The notes beneath the pieces are model-generated. The model made no database searches. It was not told the origin of the DNA and worked only from the letters and a program-made list of their open reading frames with translations. Shown here one piece after another: positions 7,920-16,107 of a stretch of 50,816 nt of DNA (its first letter is position 1; each line of letters starts with the position of its first letter). The position numbers were made by a program, and so were the translations under genes. The stretch covers positions 1-50,816 of the forward strand of contig NZ_BMMX01000040.1 in assembly GCF_014646155.1 (NCBI RefSeq). Reading direction: 5' to 3'. Source of the stretch: Mangrovihabitans endophyticus (lineage in GTDB: Bacteria; Actinomycetota; Actinomycetes; Mycobacteriales; Micromonosporaceae).

Positions 7920-8510
7920 ATGCGAGACAGCGACGACCAGTTCCGGCTGCTGTTCGTGTGCCATGCCAACCTGTGCCGGTCGCCGCTGGCCGAGCGGCTG
8001 GCGCGGCGGGCGTTCGACGATGCGGTCGGCGCGGAGGCGGCCGGGGTGGTGGTGTCCAGCGCGGGCACGCACGCGTATCCGGGGTCGCCGATGCATGAGA
8101 ACAGTGCGGCGGTGCTGGACGAGTGCGGCATCGACGCGGACGGGTTCGCCAGCCGTACGGTGGATGAAGCCTTGCTGGCGGCCTCGGACCTGGTGTTGAC
8201 GGCGGGCCGGGAGCAGCGGGCGGCGTGCGTGAGTTTGGCGCCGGTGGTGACCCGTCGGGCGTACACGCTGCGGCAGTTCGCCCGGCTGTCGGGTGCTGCC
8301 GGGGGAGTGTCGCAAGACGGAAGCCCGGCGGACCGCATGCGAGCGCTGGTGGACGAGGCAGCGGCGGTGCGGCATCGGGTGCCGGCGGGCACGGCGGCCG
8401 ACGATGACCTGCCGGACCCGGTGGGCCGGCCGGTGGAGGATTTCCGGGTGTGCGCGCGGGACATCTGGGCGTCGCTGTCCACGATCGTGGGAGTCATCGG
8501 CGGCGCCTGA
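7920..8510 (+). CDS. Low-molecular-weight protein tyrosine phosphatase (Wzb-like)
   Basis: 196 residues from ATG 7920; the open frame upstream is a shadow of the aminotransferase gene. The P-loop is VCHANLCRSP, i.e. C-x5-R with Cys14 and Arg20; Ala replaces the usual Gly in the third position of the loop. The general-acid aspartate is supplied by DLPDPVGRP near the C-terminus. The protein is some 40 residues longer than minimal enzymes because of inserts around residues 120-160. In glycan loci these cytosolic enzymes dephosphorylate the tyrosine-rich tail of the BY-kinase and allow export to cycle. The cognate kinase is the next gene, on the other strand, and the two 3' ends overlap by 17 bases. 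Confidence 0.9.
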   Translation: MRDSDDQFRLLFVCHANLCRSPLAERLARRAFDDAVGAEAAGVVVSSAGTHAYPGSPMHENSAAVLDECGIDADGFASRTVDEALLAASDLVLTAGREQRAACVSLAPVVTRRAYTLRQFARLSGAAGGVSQDGSPADRMRALVDEAAAVRHRVPAGTAADDDLPDPVGRPVEDFRVCARDIWASLSTIVGVIGGA

Positions 8511-10227
8511 CGTCGTCGCCATAGCTGGTGTGGCCGTTGCCGGTGCCGTTGGGGCGCACGGTGGCGGTGCCCTCATAGACGGCGCGGTCCGGGTGGTACG
8601 TGTGCGGGGCGGGCAGCACGGCGGTCTGCTCCGGGTCGACGCCGCGCAGATGCCGCGCGCCGCCGGACTGCCCCCGCCCGGGTGTCACCGGCGGGGCCGG
8701 GCTGGACGGGCCGGGTTGCACCGGTGTCGGCTGCACCGGTGTCGGCTGCACCGGTGTCGGCTGCACCGGGGTGACCGGCACCGGCCGGGTGACGGCCTGC
8801 GGGGAGGGCTGCGGCGCGCGGGCGGGGAACGGCTTCGCGGGCACCGGCGGGGCGACGGACTCGGCGGACTTCGCGTCGGAGTTCTCGGTGTAGCCGTACG
8901 TGTAATAGGTGTACGAGCCGGCGCCCTTGGCCGGAACCATGCTGAGGATGCAGCCGTGCAGCTTGGCGCCGACCGCGGTGATGGCCTGCGCGGCGGCGGT
9001 GGCCTGCGACGTGGTGGTCTTGCCGTGCCGGGTGACCAGCAGGCACCCGTCGGCGAGGGTGGACATCACGGCGGCGTCGGTGACCGGCAGCACCGGCGGG
9101 GTGTCGATGATGATGACGTCGAACGCGGCGGCGAGGGCGGTGAGCAGGTCGGCCATGTTGCCGGAGCCGAGCAGCTCGCTGGGATTGGGCGGGACATAGC
9201 CGCTGGGCAGCACCCACAGGCCGGACTTGCCCCACGGCTGCACCACGTCGCGCACGTTCGCGCGGCCGGCGAGCACGTCGGTGAGCCCGGCGGCGCCCTC
9301 CAGGTTGAGATATTCGTCGATCTTCGGGCGGCGCAGGTCGGCGTCGATGATGCACACCCGGCGGCCGGCCTCGGCGAAGGCGATGCCGAGGTTGCAGACG
9401 GTGCTGGACTTGCCCTCATGCGCCATCGCGCTGGTCACCACGAAGCTGCGCACCGGCCGGTCCACGTTGACGAACTGCAGGTTGGTGCGAAGCTGCCGCA
9501 TCGCCTCGGCGCGTTTGGACTGGGCGCTGCCCTCGGTGATGAGCGGTGACTTCTCGGCCTTGGCGTCGAACGGGATGGCGGACAGCACCGGCGCGGACGC
9601 GGCGGCGCTCAACGCCTCGGGGCCGCGGATGGTGCTGTCCAACGATTCGCGCAGCGCGGCGGCGCCGACGCCGACGATGAGCCCGAGGGCGAGGCCGAGG
9701 CCGACGTTGCGCACCGGCTGCGGGGAGACGGGCGCGTCGGCGAGCTTCGGCTCGGCGATGATCTGCACCCCGACGGTGGGCACCTTGGACCCGGGCGGGG
9801 TCTCCAAGGTGGTGATGAGCTTCGGGAACTCGGCGGCCAGGCTCTGCGTGAGGGCGAGCGCGCGGGCGCGGTTCTCGTCGGTGACGGTGGCCTCGACGAG
9901 CACCGTGTCCGGCACCACCTGGGCGCTGATGGACTCCTGGATCTCCTCGGCGCTGGAGCCGCTGCCGTCGGCCACCATGGCCTGGGCGAGCCGGTTGCTG
10001 GTCAACACGTCCACATAGGACTTCACCCGGTCCTGGGCGAACTGGCCGCCCTGGAACGCCTGGGTGACCTCGGTGCCGCGGGTGCTGATGAAGAACGTGA
10101 CCGAGGCGGCGTACCGCGGAGGGGTGAGCAGTGTGACGGTCACCGCAACGCCGGCGGACACCACGACGGCGCCCAGCACCAGCCACCATCGCTTCCTGAT
10201 GGCACGCCAATAATCGCGCAGGTCCAT
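8494..10227 (-). CDS. Wzz chain-length determinant fused to BY-type tyrosine kinase
   Basis: 577 residues from ATG 10227. The N-terminal Wzz domain has membrane helices at about 14-34 and 174-193 with an extracytoplasmic loop between them. The cytoplasmic kinase has Walker A AHEGKSST (269-276), Walker A' IIDADLRRP (293-301) and Walker B VIIIDTPPV (371-379). Tyr439, 441, 442, 444 and 446 (YTYYTYGY) form the autophosphorylation cluster. After that comes a disordered Pro-rich tail containing PVQPT repeats from a 15-base tandem array (about 8723-8770). Such proteins set polymer length and work with Wzx/Wzy; the phosphatase at 7920 is the expected partner. It is divergent from the dehydratase across 211 bases that should hold both promoters. 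A single fused protein, instead of the CpsC/CpsD pair, is common in actinomycetes. Confidence 0.92.
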   Translation of the reverse strand: MDLRDYWRAIRKRWWLVLGAVVVSAGVAVTVTLLTPPRYAASVTFFISTRGTEVTQAFQGGQFAQDRVKSYVDVLTSNRLAQAMVADGSGSSAEEIQESISAQVVPDTVLVEATVTDENRARALALTQSLAAEFPKLITTLETPPGSKVPTVGVQIIAEPKLADAPVSPQPVRNVGLGLALGLIVGVGAAALRESLDSTIRGPEALSAAASAPVLSAIPFDAKAEKSPLITEGSAQSKRAEAMRQLRTNLQFVNVDRPVRSFVVTSAMAHEGKSSTVCNLGIAFAEAGRRVCIIDADLRRPKIDEYLNLEGAAGLTDVLAGRANVRDVVQPWGKSGLWVLPSGYVPPNPSELLGSGNMADLLTALAAAFDVIIIDTPPVLPVTDAAVMSTLADGCLLVTRHGKTTTSQATAAAQAITAVGAKLHGCILSMVPAKGAGSYTYYTYGYTENSDAKSAESVAPPVPAKPFPARAPQPSPQAVTRPVPVTPVQPTPVQPTPVQPTPVQPGPSSPAPPVTPGRGQSGGARHLRGVDPEQTAVLPAPHTYHPDRAVYEGTATVRPNGTGNGHTSYGDDVRRRR

Positions 10228-10438
10228 CGGGTCGCCTTCCTCTATTCGTGTCCCGGATCCGCCGTACGGCCAGGCTTGTCGCCCGAATCGGGCATGTATG
10301 CCGAACGGCGTTGCGCGTTGTCCCTGTGAGCCCGTGCGCAGCGCAGCTCTGGAAAACCAACGGCCCATAACCGTTTTGGCGATGGTTCGCTGCGCAGAAA
10401 CTCCGATGGGGGACGAGAAATCACCCGGAAGGGGAGTC

Positions 10439-12319
10439 ATGACTTCCGCAGCGCAGCACGACGCCTCGACGCCCGCGGCGCCGAAACCCCACATGCTCGG
10501 CCCGTGGCTGATCGACGCGAGCGCCTGGGTGGTGGGTCTGGGAGCGGCCATCGTGGCCCGCTTCGACCTGGACATGCGCGCCGCCCCGCTGTCCGCGACG
10601 GCGGTGGCGGTGCTGGCCGCGGTCATCATGCACACGGTGATCGGCCACCAGCAGTTCCTCTACCGCGGCCGGTACGGCTTCGGCACCTTCGAAGAGGTGC
10701 GCGCGGTGTTCACCACGGTGCTGGCGGTGGTGCTGGTGCTGTTCGCGGTGGACCTGGCGATGGTGGACCGGCCGGTGCCGCTCAGCTCGGCGCTGGTGGG
10801 TGGCCCGGTGGCGCTGGTGTTCATGTTCGGCGCCCGCTACCTGCGCCGGTTGCAGCACGAACGCCGGCTGCGCCCGGACGCCGCGCAGGCCACCCCGGTG
10901 CTGCTGTTCGGCGCCGGGTCGGCCGGTCAGGGCCTGGTGCGGTCGATGCTGCGGGACCGGGACAGCGCGTACGTCCCGGTGGGCTTCCTCGACGACAACC
11001 CGGCCAAGCGGCGGCTGCGCATCGACGGGGTTCCGGTGCTGGGCAACCGCGGTGACATCGCCGCGGCGATCGGCCACACCGGCGCCCGTACGCTCATCTT
11101 CGCGGCGGCCAATGTGGACGCCTCGGTGATCCGCGAGATCCGCCGCACCACCCTGGAGGCGGGCGCCTCCTTCAAGGTGGTGCCGCCGGTCGGCGAACTG
11201 CTGGACCGCACGGTGCGCGCGGCGGACGTGCGCGACGTGAAGGTCAGCGACCTGCTCGGCCGGCACCAGATCGACACCGACCTGGACGCCATCGCCGGAT
11301 ATCTCAAGGGCAAGCGGGTGCTGGTCACCGGCGCGGGCGGCTCCATCGGCTCGGAACTGTGCCGGCAGCTCGACCGGTTCGGCCCGGCGGAGCTGATGAT
11401 GCTGGACCGCGACGAGTCAGCATTGCACGCGGTGCAGCTCTCGTTGCGTGGCAAGGGTTTGCTGGACACCGACGAAACCATCCTGGCGGACCTGCGCGAC
11501 GCCGAAGGCGTGAAGGCCATCTTCGCCGAACGCCGCCCGCAGGTGGTGTTCCACGCGGCGGCGCTCAAACACCTGCCGCTGTTGGAGACGCACCCCGGCG
11601 AAGCGGTGAAAAGCAACGTGTGGGGCACGCAGACCGTGCTGGAAGCGGCGGCGGCCGTGGGCGTCGAACGGTTCGTGAACATCTCCACCGACAAGGCGGC
11701 GAACCCGACGAGCGTGCTCGGATACTCCAAGCGGATCACCGAACGCCTCACCGCGTACGCCGCGATGATCACCGAAGGCACGTTCCTGAGCGTACGGTTC
11801 GGCAACGTGCTGGGCAGCCGAGGCTCGGTGCTGAAAGCCTTCGCGGCGCAGATCGACGCGGGCGGCCCGATCACGGTGACCGACCCGGAGGTCACCCGCT
11901 ACTTCATGACCGTGCAGGAAGCGGTCCAACTGGTGATCCAGGCGGCGGCGATCGGCCGCGATGGCGAAGCCCTGGTGCTGGAAATGGGCGAGCCGGTGCG
12001 CATCGCCCAGGTGGCGCAGCAGATGGCGGAGCAGGCGGACCAGCCGGTCAAAATCGTCTACACCGGACTGCGGCACGGGGAGAAGCTGGCCGAGGACCTG
12101 TTCGGCGACGGCGAGGAGGACTCCCGCCCGCTGCACCCGATGATCTCGCACGTGGCGGTCCCGCCGGTGCGGCCGTACGAAGCTCGGGGCCTTTCCGCGT
12201 ACGGGGATCGGGTCCGGGTGGTGAAGGAGATGGTGGAGCTGAGCGAGAGCAAGCCGGCGCGCGGCACGGTGGGCCGCCAGGCGGGCAAGCCGACGTCCGG
12301 GTTGCGCGCGCGGGCGTAA
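10439..12319 (+). CDS. PglF/CapD-like UDP-sugar 4,6-dehydratase, membrane-anchored
   Basis: 626 residues from ATG 10439 behind GGAAGGGGAG. Four hydrophobic helices lie between residues 22 and 136. The first nucleotide-binding domain has GAGSAGQG (158-165). The second, catalytic SDR-type domain has TGAGGSIGSE (297-306), AAALKHLPL, and ISTDKAANP (415-423) followed by YSKR (429-432). The Thr-Asp-Lys triad replaces the usual SDR Ser/Thr-Tyr pair, as known for PglF and WbpM. The enzyme turns UDP-GlcNAc into UDP-4-keto-6-deoxy-GlcNAc, the substrate of the PglE-like aminotransferase at 6735. With the acyltransferase at 5463 this gives a complete set for a diacetamido-trideoxyhexose. Stereochemistry at C5 cannot be read from the sequence. 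Confidence 0.9.
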   Translation: MTSAAQHDASTPAAPKPHMLGPWLIDASAWVVGLGAAIVARFDLDMRAAPLSATAVAVLAAVIMHTVIGHQQFLYRGRYGFGTFEEVRAVFTTVLAVVLVLFAVDLAMVDRPVPLSSALVGGPVALVFMFGARYLRRLQHERRLRPDAAQATPVLLFGAGSAGQGLVRSMLRDRDSAYVPVGFLDDNPAKRRLRIDGVPVLGNRGDIAAAIGHTGARTLIFAAANVDASVIREIRRTTLEAGASFKVVPPVGELLDRTVRAADVRDVKVSDLLGRHQIDTDLDAIAGYLKGKRVLVTGAGGSIGSELCRQLDRFGPAELMMLDRDESALHAVQLSLRGKGLLDTDETILADLRDAEGVKAIFAERRPQVVFHAAALKHLPLLETHPGEAVKSNVWGTQTVLEAAAAVGVERFVNISTDKAANPTSVLGYSKRITERLTAYAAMITEGTFLSVRFGNVLGSRGSVLKAFAAQIDAGGPITVTDPEVTRYFMTVQEAVQLVIQAAAIGRDGEALVLEMGEPVRIAQVAQQMAEQADQPVKIVYTGLRHGEKLAEDLFGDGEEDSRPLHPMISHVAVPPVRPYEARGLSAYGDRVRVVKEMVELSESKPARGTVGRQAGKPTSGLRARA

Positions 12320-12333
12320 CCGGGGGCGTCTCG

Positions 12334-12537
12334 TCAGGGGGCGTCGTCGGCCAGGTGGGGGCGGTTCACCCTGATCCAGTCCTCGACGTCGCTCGCCAGC
12401 CAGATCTTGCCCATCTGCAGTTCGGCGTATGGTTCGGGGAAGTCCCGTCGGGCCACGAGCTGGTAGGCCCGGGTGCGGCTCACGCCCAGGCGCTCTTGGA
12501 TTTCGCCGGCGCCCATGAGGCGCAACTTCCCGGCCAT
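12334..12537 (-). CDS. Small helix-turn-helix protein, AlpA/excisionase-like
   Basis: 67 residues. MGAGEIQERLGVSRTRAYQL (8-27) is a MerR-like/HTH_17 recognition helix, followed by ARRDFPEPYAEL and GKIWLASDVEDWI, the typical wing and C-terminal helix of AlpA-type regulators and excisionases. A start at Met8 (12516) is also possible. Such proteins bind DNA next to phage or integrative-element att sites, or regulate small operons, but no integrase or att site is visible nearby. The gene converges with the dehydratase 14 bases away and is divergent from the small protein at 12656, forming the second copy of the HTH/small-protein module. Confidence 0.8.
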   Translation of the reverse strand: MAGKLRLMGAGEIQERLGVSRTRAYQLVARRDFPEPYAELQMGKIWLASDVEDWIRVNRPHLADDAP

Positions 12538-12582
12538 GTCATGAGGCTAGGGGCATGAGGGATGCATGAATGGCATACGGCA

Positions 12583-12624
12583 CATAGGCTATGGCACGTA
12601 GTCTTAGCGTGGGTCTAGTGCCAT
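12583..12624. promoter_or_regulatory. Inverted repeats between HTH gene and small-protein gene
   Basis: In the 118 bases separating the divergent genes, CATAGGCTATG (12583-12593) is a perfect palindrome around a central G. ATGGCAC (12591-12597) is repeated in inverted form as GTGCCAT (12618-12624). These are candidate operators for the small HTH protein at 12334. No experimental motif is known to me, so the role is inferred from symmetry and position. Confidence 0.35.
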
Positions 12625-12655
12625 CGTTCCATTATGCCTCGTCGGGGGAGAGCTC

Positions 12656-13003
12656 ATGGCCATGGTTCACCACGCTGCCGCATCGCCTGCCAGTCTGGCC
12701 GAGGCGGTGGCGGATCTGTTGCCGCATCACGGATACCCGTTCGTGCCGGATGACCGGCTGGCGGCGCTGGCGGAGATCCTGATGGCGTTCGTGGAGACGT
12801 TGCCGCCGGAGGGCCCGGCGGCGAGCGGCGAGGAAGACGAGCGCGGCGAGGACGGCGAGCGCGGCGAGGACGGCGAGCGCGGCGAGGACGGCGAGCGGGC
12901 CCGCCTCCGGGGCGCGGCGCCTCTCCCGGGTGCGGCGGGCCTGCCGGGTGTGGCGGCACCGCCGGCTCGACGCGGTGGGTCGGCGGCGTCCCGCCGGTGC
13001 TGA
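12656..13003 (+). CDS. Small acidic conserved protein, 'AEAVADL..PFVPD' family, copy 2, with repeat tail
   Basis: 115 residues from ATG 12656 behind GGGGGAG. Residues 15-32 (AEAVADLLPHHGYPFVPD) match the core of the 64-residue protein at 5168. The next 20 residues (RLAALAEILMAFVETLPPEG) align with the rest of that protein, so they are paralogues. The C-terminal half is different: GERGED-type charged repeats from an 18-base tandem array (about 12828-12899), then a Gly/Ala/Pro/Arg-rich end that may be non-functional read-through. Function is unknown. It shares an intergenic region with the divergent AlpA-like HTH gene. Confidence 0.65.
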   Translation: MAMVHHAAASPASLAEAVADLLPHHGYPFVPDDRLAALAEILMAFVETLPPEGPAASGEEDERGEDGERGEDGERGEDGERARLRGAAPLPGAAGLPGVAAPPARRGGSAASRRC

Positions 13004-13294
13004 CGGCGGGCCGGGCCGTGGTGACGGGCGGCCGGGGCTCAGCAGGGTGGCGCAGCCGGGGTTGAGTGGGGGCGTGGCCGGGGTTCAGCGGGGCGTGGCC
13101 GGGGTTGAGTGGGGCGTGGCCGGGGTTCAGTGGGGCGTGGCCGGGGTTCAGTGGGGCGTGGCCGGGGTTCAGCGGGGGCCGGGGCTCGCCTCGGTGGCAA
13201 AGCCGGCGCCCCACGCGTACGGGAAAAGGCAGCCGAGGGCGACCCTGCCGACGGGCCGGCGCCGGCTGGTGGGCTATCGATAACCTGTGATGGC
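13004..13294. repeat. Gene-free stretch with 21-base tandem array
   Basis: Between 13055 and about 13182 the unit GGGGCGTGGCCGGGGTTCAGT occurs about five times with small changes (GTTGAGT in place of GTTCAGT, extra G). The flanks are GC-rich and hold no recognisable gene. Because the period is divisible by three, several frames are open across it on both strands (for example PLNPGHA repeats on the minus strand), but these look like products of the repeat and not genes. Confidence 0.8.
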
Positions 13295-14125
13295 ATGAAT
13301 CGGGAAAGCCAGTCGGCCAAGACGGTGGTGATCACGGGCGCGAGCGACGGCATGGGTGCCGCCGCGGCGCGCCGGCTCGTGCAGCAGGGGCATCGCGTGG
13401 TCGTGGTGGGCCGGTCCGAGGAGAAAACCCGCAGCGTCGCACGCGACCTGGGCGCCGAACACCTGACCGCCGACTTCGCGCGGCTGGACGACGTACGCAC
13501 ACTGGCGGCGCACCTGCGTGCCCGCCATCCGCGCATCAACGTGCTGGCGAACAACGCGGGAGCCATGTTCGGTCCGCGCACGGAGACGGTGGACGGCTTC
13601 GAGCTGACCTTCCAGGTGAACTATCTGGCGCCGTTCCTGCTGACCAACCTGCTGCTGGAAGCGTTGACCGCGGGCCGGGCAACGGTGATCCAAACCACCA
13701 GCAACGCCGCGCGGCTGAGCGCCCACCTCGACCCGGACGACCTGAACAACGAGCACCGCTACTCGCCGGTGCGCGCCTACGGCAACGCCAAGCAGGCACT
13801 GGTCCTGTTCACCGAGGAACTCGACCGCCGCTACCGCGCGCAGGGCATCGCGGCGGTGGCGTTCCACCCGGGCGCGATCGCCTCGAACTTCGCCCAGAAC
13901 AGCCGCAGCCCGATCGGCACCCTGTTCCGCTCACCCCTGCCGCGCCTGGCCTTCGCCTCGCCGGACAGGGCGGCGAGGCGGCTGGTGTGGCTGGCGACAT
14001 CCGAACCGGGCGAGAGTTGGACGACGGGCGGCTACTACGAAACCGGCAAGCCGAGAACGGTGAAGTCGAAGGTGGCGCCGCGCGACCTCTGGGAACGGAG
14101 CGCAGCCTTGCTGGCCCGCACCTGA
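13295..14125 (+). CDS. Short-chain dehydrogenase/reductase (retinol dehydrogenase-like)
   Basis: 276 residues from ATG 13295. It has a classical SDR fold: cofactor loop TGASDGMG (about 15-22), an Arg after the second strand (VVGRSEEK) favouring NADP(H), NNAG (about 87-90), the catalytic region around TTSNAARLS, and YGNAK, the Y-x3-K pair. The segment between, DDLNNEHRYSPVRAYGNAK, is typical of the retinol-dehydrogenase/WWOX-like branch, which acts on varied alcohols and ketones. The substrate cannot be told. It stands alone; upstream is a repeat-rich gap and downstream is a small kinase on the same strand. Confidence 0.88.
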   Translation: MNRESQSAKTVVITGASDGMGAAAARRLVQQGHRVVVVGRSEEKTRSVARDLGAEHLTADFARLDDVRTLAAHLRARHPRINVLANNAGAMFGPRTETVDGFELTFQVNYLAPFLLTNLLLEALTAGRATVIQTTSNAARLSAHLDPDDLNNEHRYSPVRAYGNAKQALVLFTEELDRRYRAQGIAAVAFHPGAIASNFAQNSRSPIGTLFRSPLPRLAFASPDRAARRLVWLATSEPGESWTTGGYYETGKPRTVKSKVAPRDLWERSAALLART

Positions 14126-14219
14126 GCCCGGGGCCGGGTCGGGGCTGCGTCCGGGCGGCTGCGTCCGGGTGAAAAGACAAGACTGCCCTCTCCGAGTCTG
14201 CGCGACTAGCTTCGAGTTT

Positions 14220-14759
14220 GTGAACAGCCAAGTGATCATTCTGACGGGGCCGCCCGCCGCGGGAAAGACGACCGTGGCCGAGCTTCTCGCCGCCAACGCG
14301 AGCGTTCCGACGGTTCATCTGACGACCGACCTGTTCTACCGCGCGATCCGCACCGGTTTCGTCCCCCCGTTTCTGCCCGCGGCGCAGCAGCAGAACGAAG
14401 TGGTCATCGCGGCGATCGTCGGCACCGTCGCGACCTTTGCCGGTGGTGGCTATGACGTGGTGGTCGACGGGATCGTCGGACCGTGGTTCCTGCCGCCGTT
14501 TCTCGCCATGGCGGAGCAGGCCGAACTGTCGCTGTCCTACGTCGTCCTCCGTCCCGATCTTGACACCACGCTGTCCCGAGCGAAGCAACGCGTCGGCGAC
14601 GAGCTCAAGGATGTCGCCGCGATCACGGGCCTTCACCAGGCGTTCGCACGGCTCGGAGATCTTGAGCACCACGCCATCGACACCGGGAAACTGGACGCGG
14701 AACAGACAAGCGAGGCAGTCAAGCGCGCCGTGGACTCCGCCGCCTACCGGCTCGTGTGA
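14220..14759 (+). CDS. P-loop kinase/ATPase of chloramphenicol-phosphotransferase-like fold
   Basis: 179 residues from GTG 14220 (the frame continues upstream to 14169 without a convincing ribosome site). VIILTGPPAAGKTTVAEL gives the Walker A loop, and VHLTTDLFYRAIRTG follows as the acceptor-side segment with an Asp. Later, VVVDGIVGPWFLPPF and SYVVLRPDLDTTLSRAKQR carry the lid arginine. The family comprises small-molecule kinases and uncharacterised AAA-like proteins; the real substrate is unknown and drug resistance should not be assumed. The 3' end overlaps the converging gene at 14719 by 41 bases, which is unusual and suggests that the C-terminus of that other gene is an extension. Confidence 0.8.
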   Translation: MNSQVIILTGPPAAGKTTVAELLAANASVPTVHLTTDLFYRAIRTGFVPPFLPAAQQQNEVVIAAIVGTVATFAGGGYDVVVDGIVGPWFLPPFLAMAEQAELSLSYVVLRPDLDTTLSRAKQRVGDELKDVAAITGLHQAFARLGDLEHHAIDTGKLDAEQTSEAVKRAVDSAAYRLV

Positions 14760-16107
14760 TCGGCACGCCCGGTCCAGGCGCTGCGGCCACCACCACGCCG
14801 GGCGAATGCGGACCGTCGGATAGCCCCGGGCCCCGCGGCTGGCATTGGCCTCGCGGCTTGCTCTTCGCGCCCCCGCCGGTACGTTTCCTCCAGCGCCGAG
14901 GCGACCCGTCCGGACCCCTGTGCAAGGCGCACCGGGCACCGCTCCCGGCGGCAATCCGACCCCGGGCCGGCGGCGATGGCCCCAGGCGATCTGGTCGCGA
15001 CTGCCAGGGGCGTCGGCAAAGATTCGCTGGGAGCGCTTCTGGTGGCGATTTTGCCTGAGGGCTTTGGTGGCGATTTGCCGAGACGCCTCTGGTGGTGATT
15101 TTGCCCGGGGCGACTCTGGCACGCGACTTCACGGGACGAAGCTGGCAAGCGAATTCACCCGGGAGGGCCCCGGCAGGCATTTTGCCCGGGGCGGCTGTAG
15201 CGACTTTCCCTCGGGCGGCTCTGGCTGCTGCCTTCCTGCCGACGCAACTCACCCGGCGCCGTACTGGCCAGCCGTGATTCGGCCGCGTCCCTTCCGATCG
15301 CTTCGGCCTCGACTTCGCCGACTCGCTCGCCTTAACCTCGGCTGGCTCGGACTTGATCTTGGCTGGCCCCGCCTTGACCTCGGCTGGCCCCGCCTTGACT
15401 GGCGCGGGTTCGCCCGCTTTCGCCCCGGCTGTCGTGGGCCCGCCCGCTTTCGCGCCGGCTGTCGTGGGCTCAGTCGTGTTGGGTTCGGCTGTCGTGGGCT
15501 CGGACGCTCTGGTCTCGGCAGGTTTGGTCATTTCTGCTGTTTTTTCGGCCAGTTTGAGCTCGGTCGGCCTGGTCTCGGTCGGCCTGGTCTTGGTCGGCCT
15601 GGTCTCGGTCGGCCTGGTCTTGGTCGGCCTGGGCTTGGTCGGCCTGGGCCTGGCTGCCTGGAGTTCGGCTGGCTCAGGCTGCACCGCGTAGGGCACGGCG
15701 GCGGGAGCCCGCTCCCGCTCCCGGTCCGGTTTCGGTTTCGGTTTCGGCGGAGGCTGGTCAGCCGGTCCGGACGGCGTCGGCTCCGGTTGGCGTGCACCTC
15801 CATCGGGCTCGGCGGGCTCGGCTGGTTGGGCAGGCTGGGCTGGTTTGGTGGGCTCGGCTGGTTGGGCAGGCTCGGCGGTTACGGCCGTGGCCATCCGCTC
15901 GTTCCAGATTGCTATCAGCTCCGCGTCATCGGGCACATGACCGTATCGCCGGTGCAGCTTGCGGGCATGCCGTTGCGCCAGTCCCCATTCCCTGTGCCGT
16001 GCGTGCTCGCGGCGGAATTCTTCGGCCTCGGGGGAATAGTTGCGGCGCTTCGTCCTATCACGCATGGTGGCCAGTTGGGCCGTGGTGAAAAACTGTAGCT
16101 GCCGCAT
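14719..16107 (-). CDS. Uncharacterised protein with conserved N-terminus and long low-complexity tail
   Basis: 462 residues from ATG 16107 behind GAAAGGA. The first 75 residues look like a real folded domain: basic, helical, aromatic at the start (MRQLQFFTTAQLATMRDRTK) and ending in GHVPDDAELIAIWNERM. I do not recognise the family. From residue 76 on the protein is repetitive: EPAQPAEP, then TRPTE/TRPTK units from a 15-base array (about 15550-15655), TTAGAKAGE and AEVKAGPA units, then an Arg/Pro/Gly-rich end with GKxxxxA-type motifs. The last part overlaps the kinase gene on the opposite strand. The tail is probably disordered and its distal end may be fortuitous read-through. A nucleic-acid-binding role is possible from the charge, but unproven. 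Confidence 0.6.
   Translation of the reverse strand: MRQLQFFTTAQLATMRDRTKRRNYSPEAEEFRREHARHREWGLAQRHARKLHRRYGHVPDDAELIAIWNERMATAVTAEPAQPAEPTKPAQPAQPAEPAEPDGGARQPEPTPSGPADQPPPKPKPKPDRERERAPAAVPYAVQPEPAELQAARPRPTKPRPTKTRPTETRPTKTRPTETRPTELKLAEKTAEMTKPAETRASEPTTAEPNTTEPTTAGAKAGGPTTAGAKAGEPAPVKAGPAEVKAGPAKIKSEPAEVKASESAKSRPKRSEGTRPNHGWPVRRRVSCVGRKAAARAARGKVATAAPGKMPAGALPGEFACQLRPVKSRARVAPGKITTRGVSANRHQSPQAKSPPEALPANLCRRPWQSRPDRLGPSPPARGRIAAGSGARCALHRGPDGSPRRWRKRTGGGAKSKPRGQCQPRGPGLSDGPHSPGVVVAAAPGPGVPITRAGRRRSPRRA

Noticed and set aside
6828..8510. Long plus-strand frame across the aminotransferase gene
   Set aside because: Only the part from 7920 (phosphatase) is a gene; the rest is the antisense shadow of the aminotransferase with Gly/Ala/Arg/Asp-rich sequence and no family similarity.
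12334..13003. Attachment site or integrative element around the AlpA-like HTH gene
   Set aside because: No integrase, tRNA gene or flanking direct repeat could be found.
12654..13214. Minus-strand proline-rich frame with PLNPGHA repeats
   Set aside because: It is generated by the 21-base array and overlaps the better supported small gene at 12656; no ribosome site.
14220..14759. Chloramphenicol resistance gene
   Set aside because: Only the general P-loop kinase fold is supported; the residues that define chloramphenicol phosphotransferase could not be confirmed.
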